From contig NZ_JACSPY010000002.1 of the NCBI RefSeq assembly GCF_014836885.1, forward strand, positions 1 to 64,000: a stretch of DNA of 64,000 nucleotides, given 5' to 3'. Shown piece after piece: positions 10,310 through 19,958 of the stretch (its first letter is position 1; each line of letters starts with the position of its first letter). The DNA is from Brevibacterium gallinarum (GTDB taxonomy: Bacteria > Actinomycetota > Actinomycetes > Actinomycetales > Brevibacteriaceae). Below the pieces are notes generated by a model. It saw nothing but the letters and a program-made list of their open reading frames with translations. It made no database searches and was not told where the DNA came from. A program made the translations under genes and the position numbers.

Positions 10310-11056
10310 TCAGGCCAGCACCTGGAGATGGTGCCACACGCCCCAGGCGCTCAGGGCGGTGAATCCGGCCATCGTGAGGAGCATGAGCACGATCCACACG
10401 CCGGCCGGCACGCCAGTGGCACGGGCGAGGAGCGCGGCATCGGACTGACCGCGATCGCCGCGGGCGTGGGCGGCGAGCAGGTTGCCGAATGCCTTCCACG
10501 CCCCGAGGAGCAGGAAGAGCCCGGCGCCGAGTGCGGCATAGGAGGCGATCACCGGTGCTGCCCAGAACACCAGGAAGCCGGCGAGTGCGGCGGTCAGTGC
10601 GGTGACGGCCACCGCGAGGAACCCCCGCATGAAGACGAGCGAGATGACGAGCAGCACGGCCGCGGCCGCCAGGGCTGGGGCCGGATAGCCGAACAGGGCG
10701 GCGAAGATGAGCAGCGAGCCGATGAGTGCCGGTGCCGGGTAGCCCCAGAAGGTCATCCACGGCGCCGAGGTGCCGGTCCCGCGGGAGAGCGCGAGCCCGG
10801 ATTGGTCGGGTGCGATGCGGATCGCCAGTGATCTGCGGCCGAGCATGAGTCCGGCGAAGCCGTGCCCGAGTTCGTGGACGACGGTGACGATGAGGCCGGT
10901 CATCCGCCACATCGCGCGCGGAATGACGAGCACGGCGGCGATGATCGCGCCGATGAGCAGGAAGACGAGGGTGCCGTGCGCCGGCGGGGTGTGGGCGGTC
11001 AGCCGCTCGAGCAGCTCGCCGCTGCGCAGCTGGGCAAGGAGGATGGTGACAGGCAT
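10310..11056 (-). CDS. M50-family membrane metallopeptidase-like protein
   Basis: A 248-residue polytopic membrane protein with the zinc motif HELGH at residues 61-65 within the hydrophobic stretch GLIVTVVHELGHGFAGLMLG, and about six transmembrane helices. It resembles M50B site-2 proteases, but the usual second motif with the third zinc ligand is not obvious, so catalysis is not assured. It sits between dciA and gyrB, a position empty in mycobacteria, transcribed in the same direction. Substrate unknown. Confidence 0.8.
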   Translation of the reverse strand: MPVTILLAQLRSGELLERLTAHTPPAHGTLVFLLIGAIIAAVLVIPRAMWRMTGLIVTVVHELGHGFAGLMLGRRSLAIRIAPDQSGLALSRGTGTSAPWMTFWGYPAPALIGSLLIFAALFGYPAPALAAAAVLLVISLVFMRGFLAVAVTALTAALAGFLVFWAAPVIASYAALGAGLFLLLGAWKAFGNLLAAHARGDRGQSDAALLARATGVPAGVWIVLMLLTMAGFTALSAWGVWHHLQVLA

Positions 11057-11069
11057 ATCGCAGTGGAGT

Positions 11070-11588
11070 CTATCCGTAGGTGTCTCGAGGACCCCGACCT
11101 CTGACTGAGCGTCTGCCGTGTTTCCACGAGCGCTGCACCGGTCCGATGATCTCGATGTCGTCGATGATGCGGCGGCCGAGTTCGCGTTCGAACCGATCGA
11201 GCAGCTGGCTGCGCAGGATCGTCAGCTGAGTCGCCCACGTCGTCGACGACGCGCGGATGACGAGCACCGGCGGATCGAACTTCTCCGGAGTGCAGTGGGC
11301 GGCGACGTTCTTGCCGACGAGCTCCGGCCAGCGGCCGAGCACTGCCCCGACGTCGAGGTTGTTCGTCCAGCCCTGGGTCTTCACCAGCGCCTTGAGACTC
11401 GAGTCCAAGGGCTGCGGATCGCGCGGGTCCGGCCGGGCGGAGGAGTAGGCGATCTCGGCTCGCCGCATTCCGGCCAAGCTGCGGCGCGGCCCGCGCGACA
11501 GCGGCCGGAACTCGGAGTCAGCCATCCGCCGGATCCGGTCGAGGGCCTCCAGGCTGGCGACGGGCACGAGGTGCTCAGGACTGCTCAT
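11070..11588 (-). CDS. DciA-like protein (DUF721)
   Basis: A 172-residue protein following recF, corresponding in position to mycobacterial Rv0004. The C-terminal half carries a DUF721 domain (LVKTQGW, WPELVGKNVAAHC, TWATQLTILR), the family that includes the replicative helicase loader or operator DciA. The start is put at ATG 11588, overlapping the end of recF by 14 bases; longer in-frame extensions run through recF in another frame and are not credible. An Arg-rich C-terminus may contact nucleic acid. Confidence 0.88.
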   Translation of the reverse strand: MSSPEHLVPVASLEALDRIRRMADSEFRPLSRGPRRSLAGMRRAEIAYSSARPDPRDPQPLDSSLKALVKTQGWTNNLDVGAVLGRWPELVGKNVAAHCTPEKFDPPVLVIRASSTTWATQLTILRSQLLDRFERELGRRIIDDIEIIGPVQRSWKHGRRSVRGRGPRDTYG

Positions 11589-12723
11589 CGGCTCCCGCCT
11601 CGGCGACGTGTGCGGGCAGGTCGACGATGCGCCCGCTGAGATTGTCCGGAATGTCACCGGCGACCGCGGCGGTGATGAGCACCTGTTCGGCCCCGTCGAT
11701 CCGCTCGGCGAGCCGGCGGCGGCGATCGGCGTCGAGTTCGGCGAAGACGTCATCGAGCACGAGCACCGGCTGATCGTCCGGCACTCCGTCCTCACCGCTG
11801 AGCAGCTCCCAGCCGGCCAGCTGCAGGGCCAGGGCCAGGGACCAGGACTCTCCGTGTGAGGCGTACCCTTTGGCCGGCACTCCCCCGATGAGCAGTTCGA
11901 CGTCATCGCGCTGAGCCCCGACGAGGGTGAGCCCGCGCTCGATCTCGACCCGGCGCCGCTGCGCGAGCCCGGCGACGACCACCTCGGCGGCGGTGCGGGC
12001 ATCGTCAATGCCGCGGTAGTCGAGACGGGAGACGTAGTCGAGGTCGACCTGCTGGCGGGCCTCGGCGGCACCGGAGGCGATGTGGGCGAAGGCGGCGGTG
12101 ACCGGCGCACGCAGCTCTTCGAGCAGCTGCCGCCGGCCGAGCACGAGCTGGGCGTTGGCCTCGGCGAATGCCTCATCCCAGATGTCGAGTGTGGCCTCCA
12201 GACCGGGGTCCCGGTTCGAGCGCAGGCTCTTGAGCAGCGCGTTGCGCTGGCGCAGGGCCCGCTGGTGATCGGCGATGACCCCGGCGAAGCGCGGCTGGCG
12301 GGCGATGAGCAGGTCATCGAGGTACTGCCGGCGCTCGGCCGGATCGCCCTTGACGAGGGCGAGGTTCTCAGGGGCGAAAACGACGGCGTGGACGAGGCCG
12401 AGGACATCGCGGGCGCGCACCGGTGAGCGGTTGATGCGGGCAAGGTTGGCACCCTTGGATCTGATCGTCACCTCGAGGGTGACCTGGCGGGCGCCGCGGT
12501 GGGCGAGTGCGGAGATCGTCGCCTGCTCGGCCCCGCTGCGCACGAGCGGCTGGTCGCCGGCCACGCGGTGGGAGCGCAGCGCGGCGAGGTAGCCGATCGA
12601 TTCGACGAGATTCGTCTTCCCCCAGCCGTTGGGCGCAACGAAGGTCGTCACACCCGGCTGCAGATCAAGGCTGAGCTGCGGGTAGGAGCGGAAGTCGCGG
12701 AGAAGAAGTCTCGAAACCCACAT
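11575..12723 (-). CDS. recF: DNA replication/repair protein RecF
   Basis: A 382-residue SMC-like ATPase that helps load RecA at gaps. The N-terminus has LLLRDFRSY and the Walker A site APNGWGKTN; the C-terminus has the family block AKGYASHGESW and the Walker B VLVLDDVFAELD. The ATG overlaps the dnaN stop by one base (TGATG), so translation is coupled. Confidence 0.97.
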   Translation of the reverse strand: MWVSRLLLRDFRSYPQLSLDLQPGVTTFVAPNGWGKTNLVESIGYLAALRSHRVAGDQPLVRSGAEQATISALAHRGARQVTLEVTIRSKGANLARINRSPVRARDVLGLVHAVVFAPENLALVKGDPAERRQYLDDLLIARQPRFAGVIADHQRALRQRNALLKSLRSNRDPGLEATLDIWDEAFAEANAQLVLGRRQLLEELRAPVTAAFAHIASGAAEARQQVDLDYVSRLDYRGIDDARTAAEVVVAGLAQRRRVEIERGLTLVGAQRDDVELLIGGVPAKGYASHGESWSLALALQLAGWELLSGEDGVPDDQPVLVLDDVFAELDADRRRRLAERIDGAEQVLITAAVAGDIPDNLSGRIVDLPAHVAEAGADEQS

Positions 12724-13868
12724 CAGAACCGCATGACCGGCATGAGCAGGTAGCGGTAGGAGGTGTCGAGTTCGCTGTCGGCTTCGTCCTGGCCGGAGAT
12801 GACGACCGGCTTCTTCGGTTCGGTCATGGAGAACCGGACGTAGGGCTTGTCGATGGCGGCCAGGCCCTCTGCGATGAAGTGCGGGTTGAAGCCGGTGGAG
12901 ATGTCCTCACCGCTGATGTCGACCGGCAGCGATTCGCTGGCCTGGGCGTCGTCGCCGGCGCCGGCGCGCAGGGTGAGCGCACCGTCGGCGAACTCGAACT
13001 TGATCGGGGTGTTGCGCTCGGCGACGAGGCTGACGCGGCGCACGGCCTCACGCAGCGTTCCGGTCTCACACACCGCGGTGATGGCGACTTCTTTGGGGAA
13101 CAGCGAGCGGACCTTAGGGTAGTCGCCCTCGACTAGCAGCGAGGTCGTGACCCTGCCGTTGGCGGAGAAGGCGAGCATCTCCTTGCCGCCGGATTCGGCC
13201 AGCGCGATCTCGACGTCGCCGCCCATCGCCTTTGCGGCATCGGAGAGGGTCCGGCCCCTGACGAGGGCGGTGGCCGAGAAGTCCGGGCGGCGCGGGTTCC
13301 AGGTGAATTCGCGCACGGCCAGGCGGTAGCGGTCGGTGGCCAGCAGGGTGATCGTCTCGCCTTCGATTTCGACCCGGACCGAGGTGAGGATCGGCAGCGT
13401 GTCGTCCTTGGAGGTGGCGATGGTGGCCTGGGAGACAGCGTGCTGGAAGTCGCTGGCGGCGACCATGCCCGAGGTCTCGGGGATCTCTGGCAGGGCCGGG
13501 TACTCCTCGACGGGCATCGTCATGAGCGCGAAGCGGGACGAACCGCAGGTCAGCGACACTTTGTTGTCCTGCTGTTCGAGGATCACCGGCTGGTTGGGCA
13601 GCGCCTTGGCGATCTCGGCCAGCAGCCGGCCGGAGACGAGGACCGTGCCGGCGGATTCGACCTCAGCGGCGATCTCAGCACGTGAGGAGACCTCGTAGTC
13701 GAAGACGGCCAGCTGCACCGAGCCGCTGGCATCGGCGGTGATGAGGATACCGGTGAGGACGGGAACCGCGGGACGCTGCGGGAGGCTCTTGGTCGCCCAG
13801 GTGACAGCCTCGGCCAGGACGTCGCGATCGACTTTGAACTTCACGGGTTGCGCTGCGTCGGTGTTCAC
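12723..13868 (-). CDS. dnaN: DNA polymerase III beta sliding clamp
   Basis: Sliding clamp, 381 residues from GTG 13868; AGGAG lies five bases upstream, which decides this start over the longer open frame to 13940. Three clamp folds are visible in order, ending in YRYLLMPVMRF, close to the family terminus. It is the first gene of dnaN-recF-dciA downstream of the dnaA-dnaN spacer. Confidence 0.97.
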   Translation of the reverse strand: MNTDAAQPVKFKVDRDVLAEAVTWATKSLPQRPAVPVLTGILITADASGSVQLAVFDYEVSSRAEIAAEVESAGTVLVSGRLLAEIAKALPNQPVILEQQDNKVSLTCGSSRFALMTMPVEEYPALPEIPETSGMVAASDFQHAVSQATIATSKDDTLPILTSVRVEIEGETITLLATDRYRLAVREFTWNPRRPDFSATALVRGRTLSDAAKAMGGDVEIALAESGGKEMLAFSANGRVTTSLLVEGDYPKVRSLFPKEVAITAVCETGTLREAVRRVSLVAERNTPIKFEFADGALTLRAGAGDDAQASESLPVDISGEDISTGFNPHFIAEGLAAIDKPYVRFSMTEPKKPVVISGQDEADSELDTSYRYLLMPVMRF

Positions 13869-14455
13869 GGTTCTCCTGCGGTATCGAGGGTGCTGGCCGG
13901 TGTGGTGAATGGGCTTCTGCCGTGCCCTGGATGTGGACACGACAGCGCACTGAAACTTTACACCGGGCTATCGGCGTGGGCAATTGCATGGAGCCCGAAA
14001 TCGTGCTTGACCTGGAGCTTCGTCAGTGCTGCGGTGACAAGCACCATGTCACGCGGCAGCGAGGATGTCACGTCCCTGCCCGGTCACGCCTCTGCCGGGT
14101 CACACCTTTGTCGAGTCATGCCCCTTCCGGGCCGTTCGCTCATGCACAGCCCGCCGAGCAATGAGCGGTGCGCTCGGGAAGCTCGATGGATGAATAGGCA
14201 GTCGTGTCAGTAGCACCTGTGGATCCTGTGTAATCACATCGGTGTCATCGAGCATTCACGCGCCGAGCGCCCGATTCACTGCGGTGGATGAGCTGTTGAC
14301 GAACCACACGCGTCGCTCCACACCCTGTAAATCACACCGATGTGCTTCCACACGCGTCCACCGACGGGCCGGCATCGTACACCGGTCGCACCCCGGTGTG
14401 AACCCCTTTGCACACAGAGTTTTCCACAGCTGTGAAGATCATGTTCTGTATCGTT
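13869..14455. other. dnaA-dnaN spacer, candidate oriC
   Basis: 587 bases without a credible gene. In mycobacteria and streptomycetes this spacer is oriC. One clear DnaA box TTTTCCACA is at 14420-14428; weaker sites include the TGTGGATCC stretch at 14218-14226. A related pair of motifs, AATCACATCGGTGT near 14230 and AATCACACCGATGTG near 14330, form an inverted duplication. A short AT-richer stretch precedes the dnaA stop. The density of good boxes is lower here than upstream of dnaA. Confidence 0.55.
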
Positions 14456-15988
14456 TCAAAGACGATGCTGCTGTTTGATGCGATTTGTCAGCTCGGTGAC
14501 CTGCGTATAGAGATTGCGCCGCTCGGCCATCTGCGTGCGGATCTTCTTGTTCGCATGCATGACAGTCGTGTGGTCACGGCCGCCGAACTCCTGGCCGATC
14601 TTCGGCAGCGACAGATCGGTGAGCTCACGGCACAGATACATAGCGATCTGCCGGGCAGTCGTCAGTGTCCGCGACCGGCTCGAGCCGCACAGATCCTCGA
14701 GGGTGAGCCCGAAGTATGCTGCGGTCTGTCCCATGATGTCGGTCGCGGTGATCTCCGGGGTGTCCTCATGGGTGATGTAGTCCTTGAGCACCGTCTCGGC
14801 CAGGGACATGTCGATCTCCTGGTCGTTGAGATTGGCGAAGGCTGTCAGCCGCACCAGCGCCCCCTCGAGCTCGCGGATGTTCGAGGACACGCGTGAGGCG
14901 ATGTACTCCAGGACGTTGTCAGGGACCTGCAGCCCCTCGGCGATCGACTTGTTGCGCAGAATCGCGAACCGGGTCTCGAGATCCGGCGGCTGCACATCGG
15001 TCAGCAGCCCCCATTCGAAGCGCGAGCGCAGCCGCTCCTCGAAGCCTTTGAGCATCTTCGGAGGCTGGTCGGAGGTGATGACGACCTGTTTGTGCTCGTT
15101 GTGCAGGGCATTGAAGGTATGGAAGAACTCCTCGACGGTGGCGTCCTTGCCCTGCAGGAACTGGATGTCATCGATCATGAGGATGTCGACTTCGCGGTAG
15201 CGGCGCTGGAACTTCGGCCGCAGCGAACCGGAGGTCGAGGAGCCGATGGTGTTGATGAAGTCGTTGACGAACTCCTCGCTGGAGACGTACTTGACCCGGA
15301 TGTTGGGATACAGCTGCGCGGCATAGTGCCCGATCGCGTGCAGCAGGTGGGTCTTGCCCAGTCCCGAATCGCCGTAGATGAACAGCGGGTTGTAGGCCTT
15401 GGCCGGAGATTCGGCCACCGCGAAGGCGGCAGCGTGGGCGAAGCGGTTCGAGGAGCCGATCACGAAGGTGTCGAAGGTGTACTTCTCGTTCAGCTGGCTG
15501 ACGCCGCCGGCATGATCCTCCGGTGCCGGCGTGAGGACTTCCTCGATCGCGGCATCCTCGATCTCGGCTGTCGTCGGCGCTGGGGTCTCCGTGCCCGAGG
15601 CGGTGGGTGCGCTGGCAGCCGGAGCAGCAGTCGTGGCCGGTGCTGCGGGTTCGGCAGCGGGGGTCTCGGCCGGGCTGTCGACTGGGCTCTCGCGGGTGGC
15701 CAGCGGCGGATCGAGGTCAGGTTCGATCGCAATGGCGAAGCTGACCTCGTGACCGAGGACGGAGGAGAACTCTGCCGCCAGCGGCTCGCGCAGGTTGCGC
15801 TCGAGTGTCGAGCGGGTGAGGTCGTCACGGACTGAGAGGACCACGAGGTTGTCCCCGACCATGGCCTTGGGCACCGCCAGCTGCAGGAAGCCCTTCTGCT
15901 GGGCTGTGATCGTCGGGTTGTTCAGCAGATTCGCCAGCACCGTGTGCCAGGTGGTCAACAGGTGCTCGGTGTCCGTGTTCTCGGGCAT
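14456..15988 (-). CDS. dnaA: Chromosomal replication initiator DnaA
   Basis: Initiator ATPase, 510 residues. ATG 15988 with GAGGAGGGA upstream is chosen; longer reading into 17086 crosses rpmH and rnpA and is spurious. Domain I is at the N-terminus and domain II is an Ala/Pro/Thr-rich linker (about residues 95-165). The AAA+ domain has Walker [16 protein letters not shown] and Walker [15 protein letters not shown]. Domain IV ends with the DnaA-box recognition signature [11 protein letters not shown]. DnaA boxes in its own upstream region suggest autoregulation. Confidence 0.98.
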   Translation of the reverse strand: MPENTDTEHLLTTWHTVLANLLNNPTITAQQKGFLQLAVPKAMVGDNLVVLSVRDDLTRSTLERNLREPLAAEFSSVLGHEVSFAIAIEPDLDPPLATRESPVDSPAETPAAEPAAPATTAAPAASAPTASGTETPAPTTAEIEDAAIEEVLTPAPEDHAGGVSQLNEKYTFDTFVIGSSNRFAHAAAFAVAESPAKAYNPLFIYGDSGLGKTHLLHAIGHYAAQLYPNIRVKYVSSEEFVNDFINTIGSSTSGSLRPKFQRRYREVDILMIDDIQFLQGKDATVEEFFHTFNALHNEHKQVVITSDQPPKMLKGFEERLRSRFEWGLLTDVQPPDLETRFAILRNKSIAEGLQVPDNVLEYIASRVSSNIRELEGALVRLTAFANLNDQEIDMSLAETVLKDYITHEDTPEITATDIMGQTAAYFGLTLEDLCGSSRSRTLTTARQIAMYLCRELTDLSLPKIGQEFGGRDHTTVMHANKKIRTQMAERRNLYTQVTELTNRIKQQHRL

Positions 15989-16006
15989 GAACACTCCCTC
16001 CTCAGC

Positions 16007-16136
16007 TGTGGATAACAAGGGGACATCACTTCCACATAGTTTTCCACAGACGGTGGAAAAAAACGACAGAGGGGCCGGAATCATCCACATCGGTGGAGAA
16101 ACGTGTGGAAAATACATCGTTGTGAGTTGTGGACGT
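16007..16136. promoter_or_regulatory. Cluster of DnaA boxes upstream of dnaA (candidate oriC or dnaA autoregulatory region)
   Basis: Within 130 bases there is a perfect TTATCCACA (minus, 16007-16015), TTTTCCACA (plus, 16040-16048), TTTTCCACC (minus, 16052-16060), TCATCCACA (plus, 16081-16089), TTTTCCACA (minus, 16104-16112) and a GTCCACA core (minus, 16128-16134). The surrounding gap 15989-16422 (434 bases) holds no gene and must also contain the divergent dnaA and rpmH promoters. Confidence 0.75.
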
Positions 16137-16422
16137 GCTTGTTCATGGCACGATGTGAATTCAGGTTGACCGCAGTGTGACGCCGGAATGTCCCGTTCAT
16201 CCCCCGGTGCAGCCGAGTTTGACCCTGCCCGTCTGGCGCTCGTAGACTTGAGTGTCCTGTGTTGCGGGCCCACTTGAGTTGTGATGAGCGAACTTCCCCG
16301 TTTGGCCACTCGGCGCAGGAGCGTCACCACCAGCTGCGCTCGCAAGAGCTGAGACCAGCTGCGTGCGAACCGCCCGCATTCCTGCGGCGGCTGAAAGCAA
16401 CAACAGATAGACGGAGACACTC

Positions 16423-16560
16423 GTGAGCAAGCACACTTTCCAGCCCAACAACCGCAAGCGCTCGAAGAAGCACGGCTTCCGCCTGCGCATGCGCACCCGC
16501 GCCGGCCGCGCCGTTCTGGCTGCCCGGCGCCGCAAGGGACGCAAGGCCCTCTCGGCCTGA
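16423..16560 (+). CDS. rpmH: 50S ribosomal protein L34
   Basis: A 45-residue basic protein from GTG 16423 with GGAG seven bases upstream. It shows the family features: [19 protein letters not shown] followed by an Arg/Lys-rich tail ending RKALSA. First gene of the rpmH-rnpA-yidD-yidC-jag-rsmG run, divergent from dnaA. Confidence 0.97.
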   Translation: MSKHTFQPNNRKRSKKHGFRLRMRTRAGRAVLAARRRKGRKALSA

Positions 16561-16636
16561 GTGCCACAGTCGACGACCCTGCCGCACCCACACTGCTGCG
16601 CATGCGCAGATTCGGGTTCGGGGATCTGAGGACCCG

Positions 16637-17017
16637 GTGCTCCCTGCGGTGAACCGTATGCGACTGCCCGATGAGTTTCGGTCGGTCTTCCGTGCGGGCA
16701 CCAAGGCCGGATCCCGTCAGCTGATCGTCCACTGCCTGCGGACTTCTGACGACGCCCACGCTCCGCGCGTGGGTTTCGTCGTTTCCAAGGCAGTGGGCAA
16801 CGCTGTGGTCCGCAATCGAGTCAAGCGCAGGCTCCGGGAGTTGATGCGCCCGCGTCTTCACCACCTCGACGACGGCACACTGCTCGTCATCCGAGCGCTG
16901 CCGGCTGCGGCCGAGGCGGACTTCGCCGCACTGGAGCGCGCCCTGACCAAGGGGATGGACCGGCTCGGGCTGACCAACGGGGAGAAGAGGCGCGCTCGGA
17001 ATGAAGCACTCAGCTGA
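16637..17017 (+). CDS. rnpA: Ribonuclease P protein component
   Basis: Protein subunit of RNase P, which matures tRNA 5' ends; 126 residues from GTG 16637 with GAGG upstream. The RNR motif is clear in VRNRVKRRLRELMR, with VGFVVSKAVGNAV before it. It overlaps the start of yidD by 17 bases. Confidence 0.96.
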   Translation: MLPAVNRMRLPDEFRSVFRAGTKAGSRQLIVHCLRTSDDAHAPRVGFVVSKAVGNAVVRNRVKRRLRELMRPRLHHLDDGTLLVIRALPAAAEADFAALERALTKGMDRLGLTNGEKRRARNEALS

Positions 17018-17384
17018 GCACACCCGCTCCTCCCTGCCGCCGGCACCCGAGGGAACCGGGGCGCGGATCCTGTACTTTCTGCGCATCGCCCCGCGGATGC
17101 CTTTCGTCTGGTGGATGCGGCTGTACCGGCTGGCGATCTCACCGCTGTACGGGCAGGTGTGCCGCTACTACCCCAGCTGCTCGAAGTACGCACTCGATGC
17201 TTTCGAGGTGAAGGGAGCCGTGCGCGGAACGGTCATGACGATCTGGCGGCTGCTGCGCTGCAACCCCTTCTCCCCCGGCGGAATCGACTACGTCTCCGGC
17301 TCTGTTCTGGAGCAGCAGTCGGAGCTGCTGAACAAGGGAAGAGCCGCTGGACGGCAGCGGCACCGCAGCCGATCAGGCGATTGA
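17001..17384 (+). CDS. yidD: Membrane protein insertion efficiency factor YidD
   Basis: A 127-residue basic, membrane-associated protein with the family core RLYRLAISPLYGQVCRYYPSCSKYA and the CNPFSPGGID block. It has a longer charged N-terminus and C-terminus than the minimal family. Overlaps rnpA and precedes yidC, with which it cooperates in inserting membrane proteins. Confidence 0.95.
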   Translation: MKHSAEHTRSSLPPAPEGTGARILYFLRIAPRMPFVWWMRLYRLAISPLYGQVCRYYPSCSKYALDAFEVKGAVRGTVMTIWRLLRCNPFSPGGIDYVSGSVLEQQSELLNKGRAAGRQRHRSRSGD

Positions 17385-17466
17385 GGGTCGGCGCCACAAT
17401 AGTGGCACAATATACGAGATACCGAACCAGCAGACCGTGCATCGGCCGCGGTCGAGGAGAGAATGA

Positions 17467-18423
17467 ATGAACTGGATTGACAGTGTTCTATGGCCACTGA
17501 AGTGGGTCATAGCCTGGATTCTGACAATCTTCCACCAGATCTTCGAGATGCTCGGCATGCCCTCGGACAGCGGGTGGACCTGGGTGCTGTCGATTGCGTG
17601 CATGACGATGGTCGTGCGCGCGGTCCTCATTCCTCTCTTCGTCTATCAGATCAAGTCCCAGCGCAAGATGCAGCTGCTGCAGCCGGATGTGCAGCGCCTG
17701 CAGGCGAAGTACAAGGGCAAGAAGGACCAGTTCTCCCGTCAGGCCATGGCTGAAGAGCAGATGGCCCTGTTCAAGAAGCACGGCACCAATCCGTGGGCTT
17801 CCTGCCTGCCGCTGCTGGCACAGCTGCCGATCTTCTTCTCGCTGTACCGCGTCATCTTCAACATGCCGATGGTCGCCCGGGGTGAAACCGACCCGATCGG
17901 CGGACTGACCCAGTCACTGGCTCAGGAGGCCGAGCGCGCGACCATCTTCGGTGTTCAGCTGTCCGAGACGTTCCTCACCGGTGACATCTCGGTCAAGATC
18001 CTCACCGCGATCCTCATCATCATCATGGGCGCGACCCAGTTCATCACGCAGAAGCAGATGATGAGCAAGAACATGTCGGAAGCTGCCATGAACAACCCGT
18101 TCATGCAGCAGCAGAAGATGCTGCTCTATATCATGCCCGTGGTCTTCGCCGTCGGCGGTGTGTACTTCCCGCTCGGCGTGCTCATCTACTGGCTCGTGTC
18201 GAACTCCTGGACGATGGTCCAGCAGTTCATCGTCATCCGCAACATGCCGGCTCCCGGCTCGCGTGCCGAGAAGGAGCTCATGGAGCGCCGCGCCCGGAAG
18301 GGCAAGTCCCCGCTGCCGGGCTCGAAGCCGATCAGTGAGGAACCCGAGAACCCCCAGCCTGCTGGCGGCCAGCGCAAGCAGCCGGTCGGCAAGGCACGCC
18401 AGAAGAAGAAGAGGAAGAGGTAG
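17467..18423 (+). CDS. yidC: Membrane protein insertase YidC
   Basis: A 318-residue insertase of the Oxa1/YidC family. Core helices are visible at about residues 30-60 (WVLSIACMTMVVRAVLIPLFVYQIKSQRKM), around PFQ-type NPWASCLPLLAQLPIFFSLYR, and in the C-terminal half. The conserved arginine in the groove is in VVRAVLIPL. A Lys/Arg-rich C-terminal tail probably binds ribosomes. ATG 17467 is preceded by GAGGAGAG; an ATG four bases earlier is out of frame. Confidence 0.96.
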   Translation: MNWIDSVLWPLKWVIAWILTIFHQIFEMLGMPSDSGWTWVLSIACMTMVVRAVLIPLFVYQIKSQRKMQLLQPDVQRLQAKYKGKKDQFSRQAMAEEQMALFKKHGTNPWASCLPLLAQLPIFFSLYRVIFNMPMVARGETDPIGGLTQSLAQEAERATIFGVQLSETFLTGDISVKILTAILIIIMGATQFITQKQMMSKNMSEAAMNNPFMQQQKMLLYIMPVVFAVGGVYFPLGVLIYWLVSNSWTMVQQFIVIRNMPAPGSRAEKELMERRARKGKSPLPGSKPISEEPENPQPAGGQRKQPVGKARQKKKRKR

Positions 18424-18432
18424 AGCCGACGC

Positions 18433-19026
18433 ATGTCTGAAGACTCGATGGTCAACACCGCTGACGAACGCAGCACCACGGATGCCGATCAGTCCGTTGC
18501 TACCGACAACGCCGCCGACAATGCCGACGGACAGGTCGAGGAGACCAAGCCGACCCGTGCGGAACTGCTTGAAGAAGAAGGCGAGATCGCAGCCGACTAC
18601 CTTGAGGAGCTGCTCGATATCGCCGATATCGACGGTGACATCGACATCGATGTCGCTGACAGCCGAGCAGAGGTCGCCATCGTCTGCGAAGACGGCGACA
18701 GCAACCTGTCGACACTGGTCGGCAAGCAGGGCCGAACGCTCTCAGCACTGCAGGAACTCACCCGGCTCGCCGTGCAGACGGCGACGGGCCAGCGTTCATG
18801 GCTGATGCTCGACATCGACGGCTACCGCGACCAGCGCAAGGAAGACGTTCGGGAGATCGCGCGGAAGGGCATTGAGAAGGTCAAGGAGTCCGGTGACTCC
18901 TTCGAATGCCAGCCGATGAATTCCTTCGAACGCAAGGTCGTGCACGACGAAGTCGCCAAGGCCGGGCTGTACTCTGAGTCCGCCGGCGAAGGCGATCGCC
19001 GCCGTGTCGTCATCCAGTCAGCCTGA
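18433..19026 (+). CDS. khpB: KH-R3H RNA-binding protein (Jag/KhpB family)
   Basis: A 197-residue protein with an acidic, Asp/Ala-rich N-terminus (about 60 residues), a KH domain with GKQGRTLSALQELTRLAVQ, and a C-terminal R3H domain (MNSFERKVVHDEVAKAG). It is the usual gene after yidC. It is thought to bind RNA and influence envelope growth. Confidence 0.93.
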   Translation: MSEDSMVNTADERSTTDADQSVATDNAADNADGQVEETKPTRAELLEEEGEIAADYLEELLDIADIDGDIDIDVADSRAEVAIVCEDGDSNLSTLVGKQGRTLSALQELTRLAVQTATGQRSWLMLDIDGYRDQRKEDVREIARKGIEKVKESGDSFECQPMNSFERKVVHDEVAKAGLYSESAGEGDRRRVVIQSA

Positions 19027-19038
19027 GCTGCCGCGCTG

Positions 19039-19707
19039 ATGGACAGCACCCACTCCCCCACTGGCAACCCGAGGGAACGTGCGGGCATCGAGTCCGAACC
19101 CGAGGCGGCGGCCGAGATCTTCGGTGCGCGCATCGATCTCGCACGTCGCTTCGCCGACCACCTGGCGACCACCGGAGTTGAGTGGGGCCTGCTCGGGCCC
19201 AGAGAGCTGCCTCGGCTGTGGAGCCGGCATATCCTCAACTGTGCGGTGATGGCCGAGCTCCTCGAGGACACCGACGTCGTCGGTGATATCGGCTCTGGCG
19301 CCGGGCTGCCGGGCATTCCTCTGGCTATTGCCCGACCGAAGACCCGCTTAGTGCTCGTTGAGGCGATGGAGCGGCGTGTTGAGTGGCTGCAGATGGTTGC
19401 TGCTGACCTGCAGCTTGAGAACGTCAGGATCGTGCGTGCCCGCGTCGAGGAGCTCGTCGACGCGGAGATCTTCACCGTCGCGACGGCACGAGCCGTGAAG
19501 TCGCTGCCGGTTCTCATCGAATGGTGCACACCGGTGCTAGGCCCGGACGGCCGACTGCTTGCGATCAAGGGTCAGTCATACGAGACCGAGATCAAGAAGG
19601 CAGCCAAGCACATCAAGCGCTATCGCCTCTCACCGCCCAAGGTGCATACCCTTGGCGCTGAGTCCCTCGAGATCCCAACCACGGTACTTGAGCTGCGGCG
19701 CCGCTGA
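19039..19707 (+). CDS. rsmG: 16S rRNA (guanine527-N7) methyltransferase RsmG
   Basis: A 222-residue SAM-dependent methyltransferase acting on G527 of 16S rRNA. Visible are DIGSGAGLPGIPLAI (SAM site), LVEAMERRVEWL and the RAVKSLPVLIEW block. It lies 12 bases after the jag stop. Loss of function in this family gives low-level streptomycin resistance. Confidence 0.95.
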   Translation: MDSTHSPTGNPRERAGIESEPEAAAEIFGARIDLARRFADHLATTGVEWGLLGPRELPRLWSRHILNCAVMAELLEDTDVVGDIGSGAGLPGIPLAIARPKTRLVLVEAMERRVEWLQMVAADLQLENVRIVRARVEELVDAEIFTVATARAVKSLPVLIEWCTPVLGPDGRLLAIKGQSYETEIKKAAKHIKRYRLSPPKVHTLGAESLEIPTTVLELRRR

Positions 19708-19781
19708 CAGTCTGCAGTTCTATTAGTATTCGAATAACTCCGTCGAGGCCCGCAGACAGCTTGCAACGGGGGCTGCGCTGC

Positions 19782-19795
19782 GTTTCACGTGAAAC
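19782..19795. promoter_or_regulatory. parS site 1
   Basis: Perfect palindrome GTTTCACGTGAAAC in the 251-base rsmG-parA gap, which also holds the parA promoter. Confidence 0.95.
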
Positions 19796-19958
19796 ATCGA
19801 CGGGAGAGTGAGGCGCGCGCACTCGTGACAAATCACCGGCGATACTCCTCTCTCACACGGGTACTTGAGTGGTTCGCGTCGGCTGATGTCCCCTCTGTTG
19901 GGTAGACTAAGAGACGGTTTGCGAGCCAGTCGGCTCTTGTTGATGAACGGAGTTCAGT

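Noticed and set aside
11070-12452. DciA read as a 460-residue protein
   Set aside because: The upstream part is a frame shadow of recF; the DUF721 protein begins at 11588.
15989-17086. Extended DnaA ORF into rpmH and rnpA
   Set aside because: It crosses two genes in antisense; ATG 15988 has a strong ribosome site.
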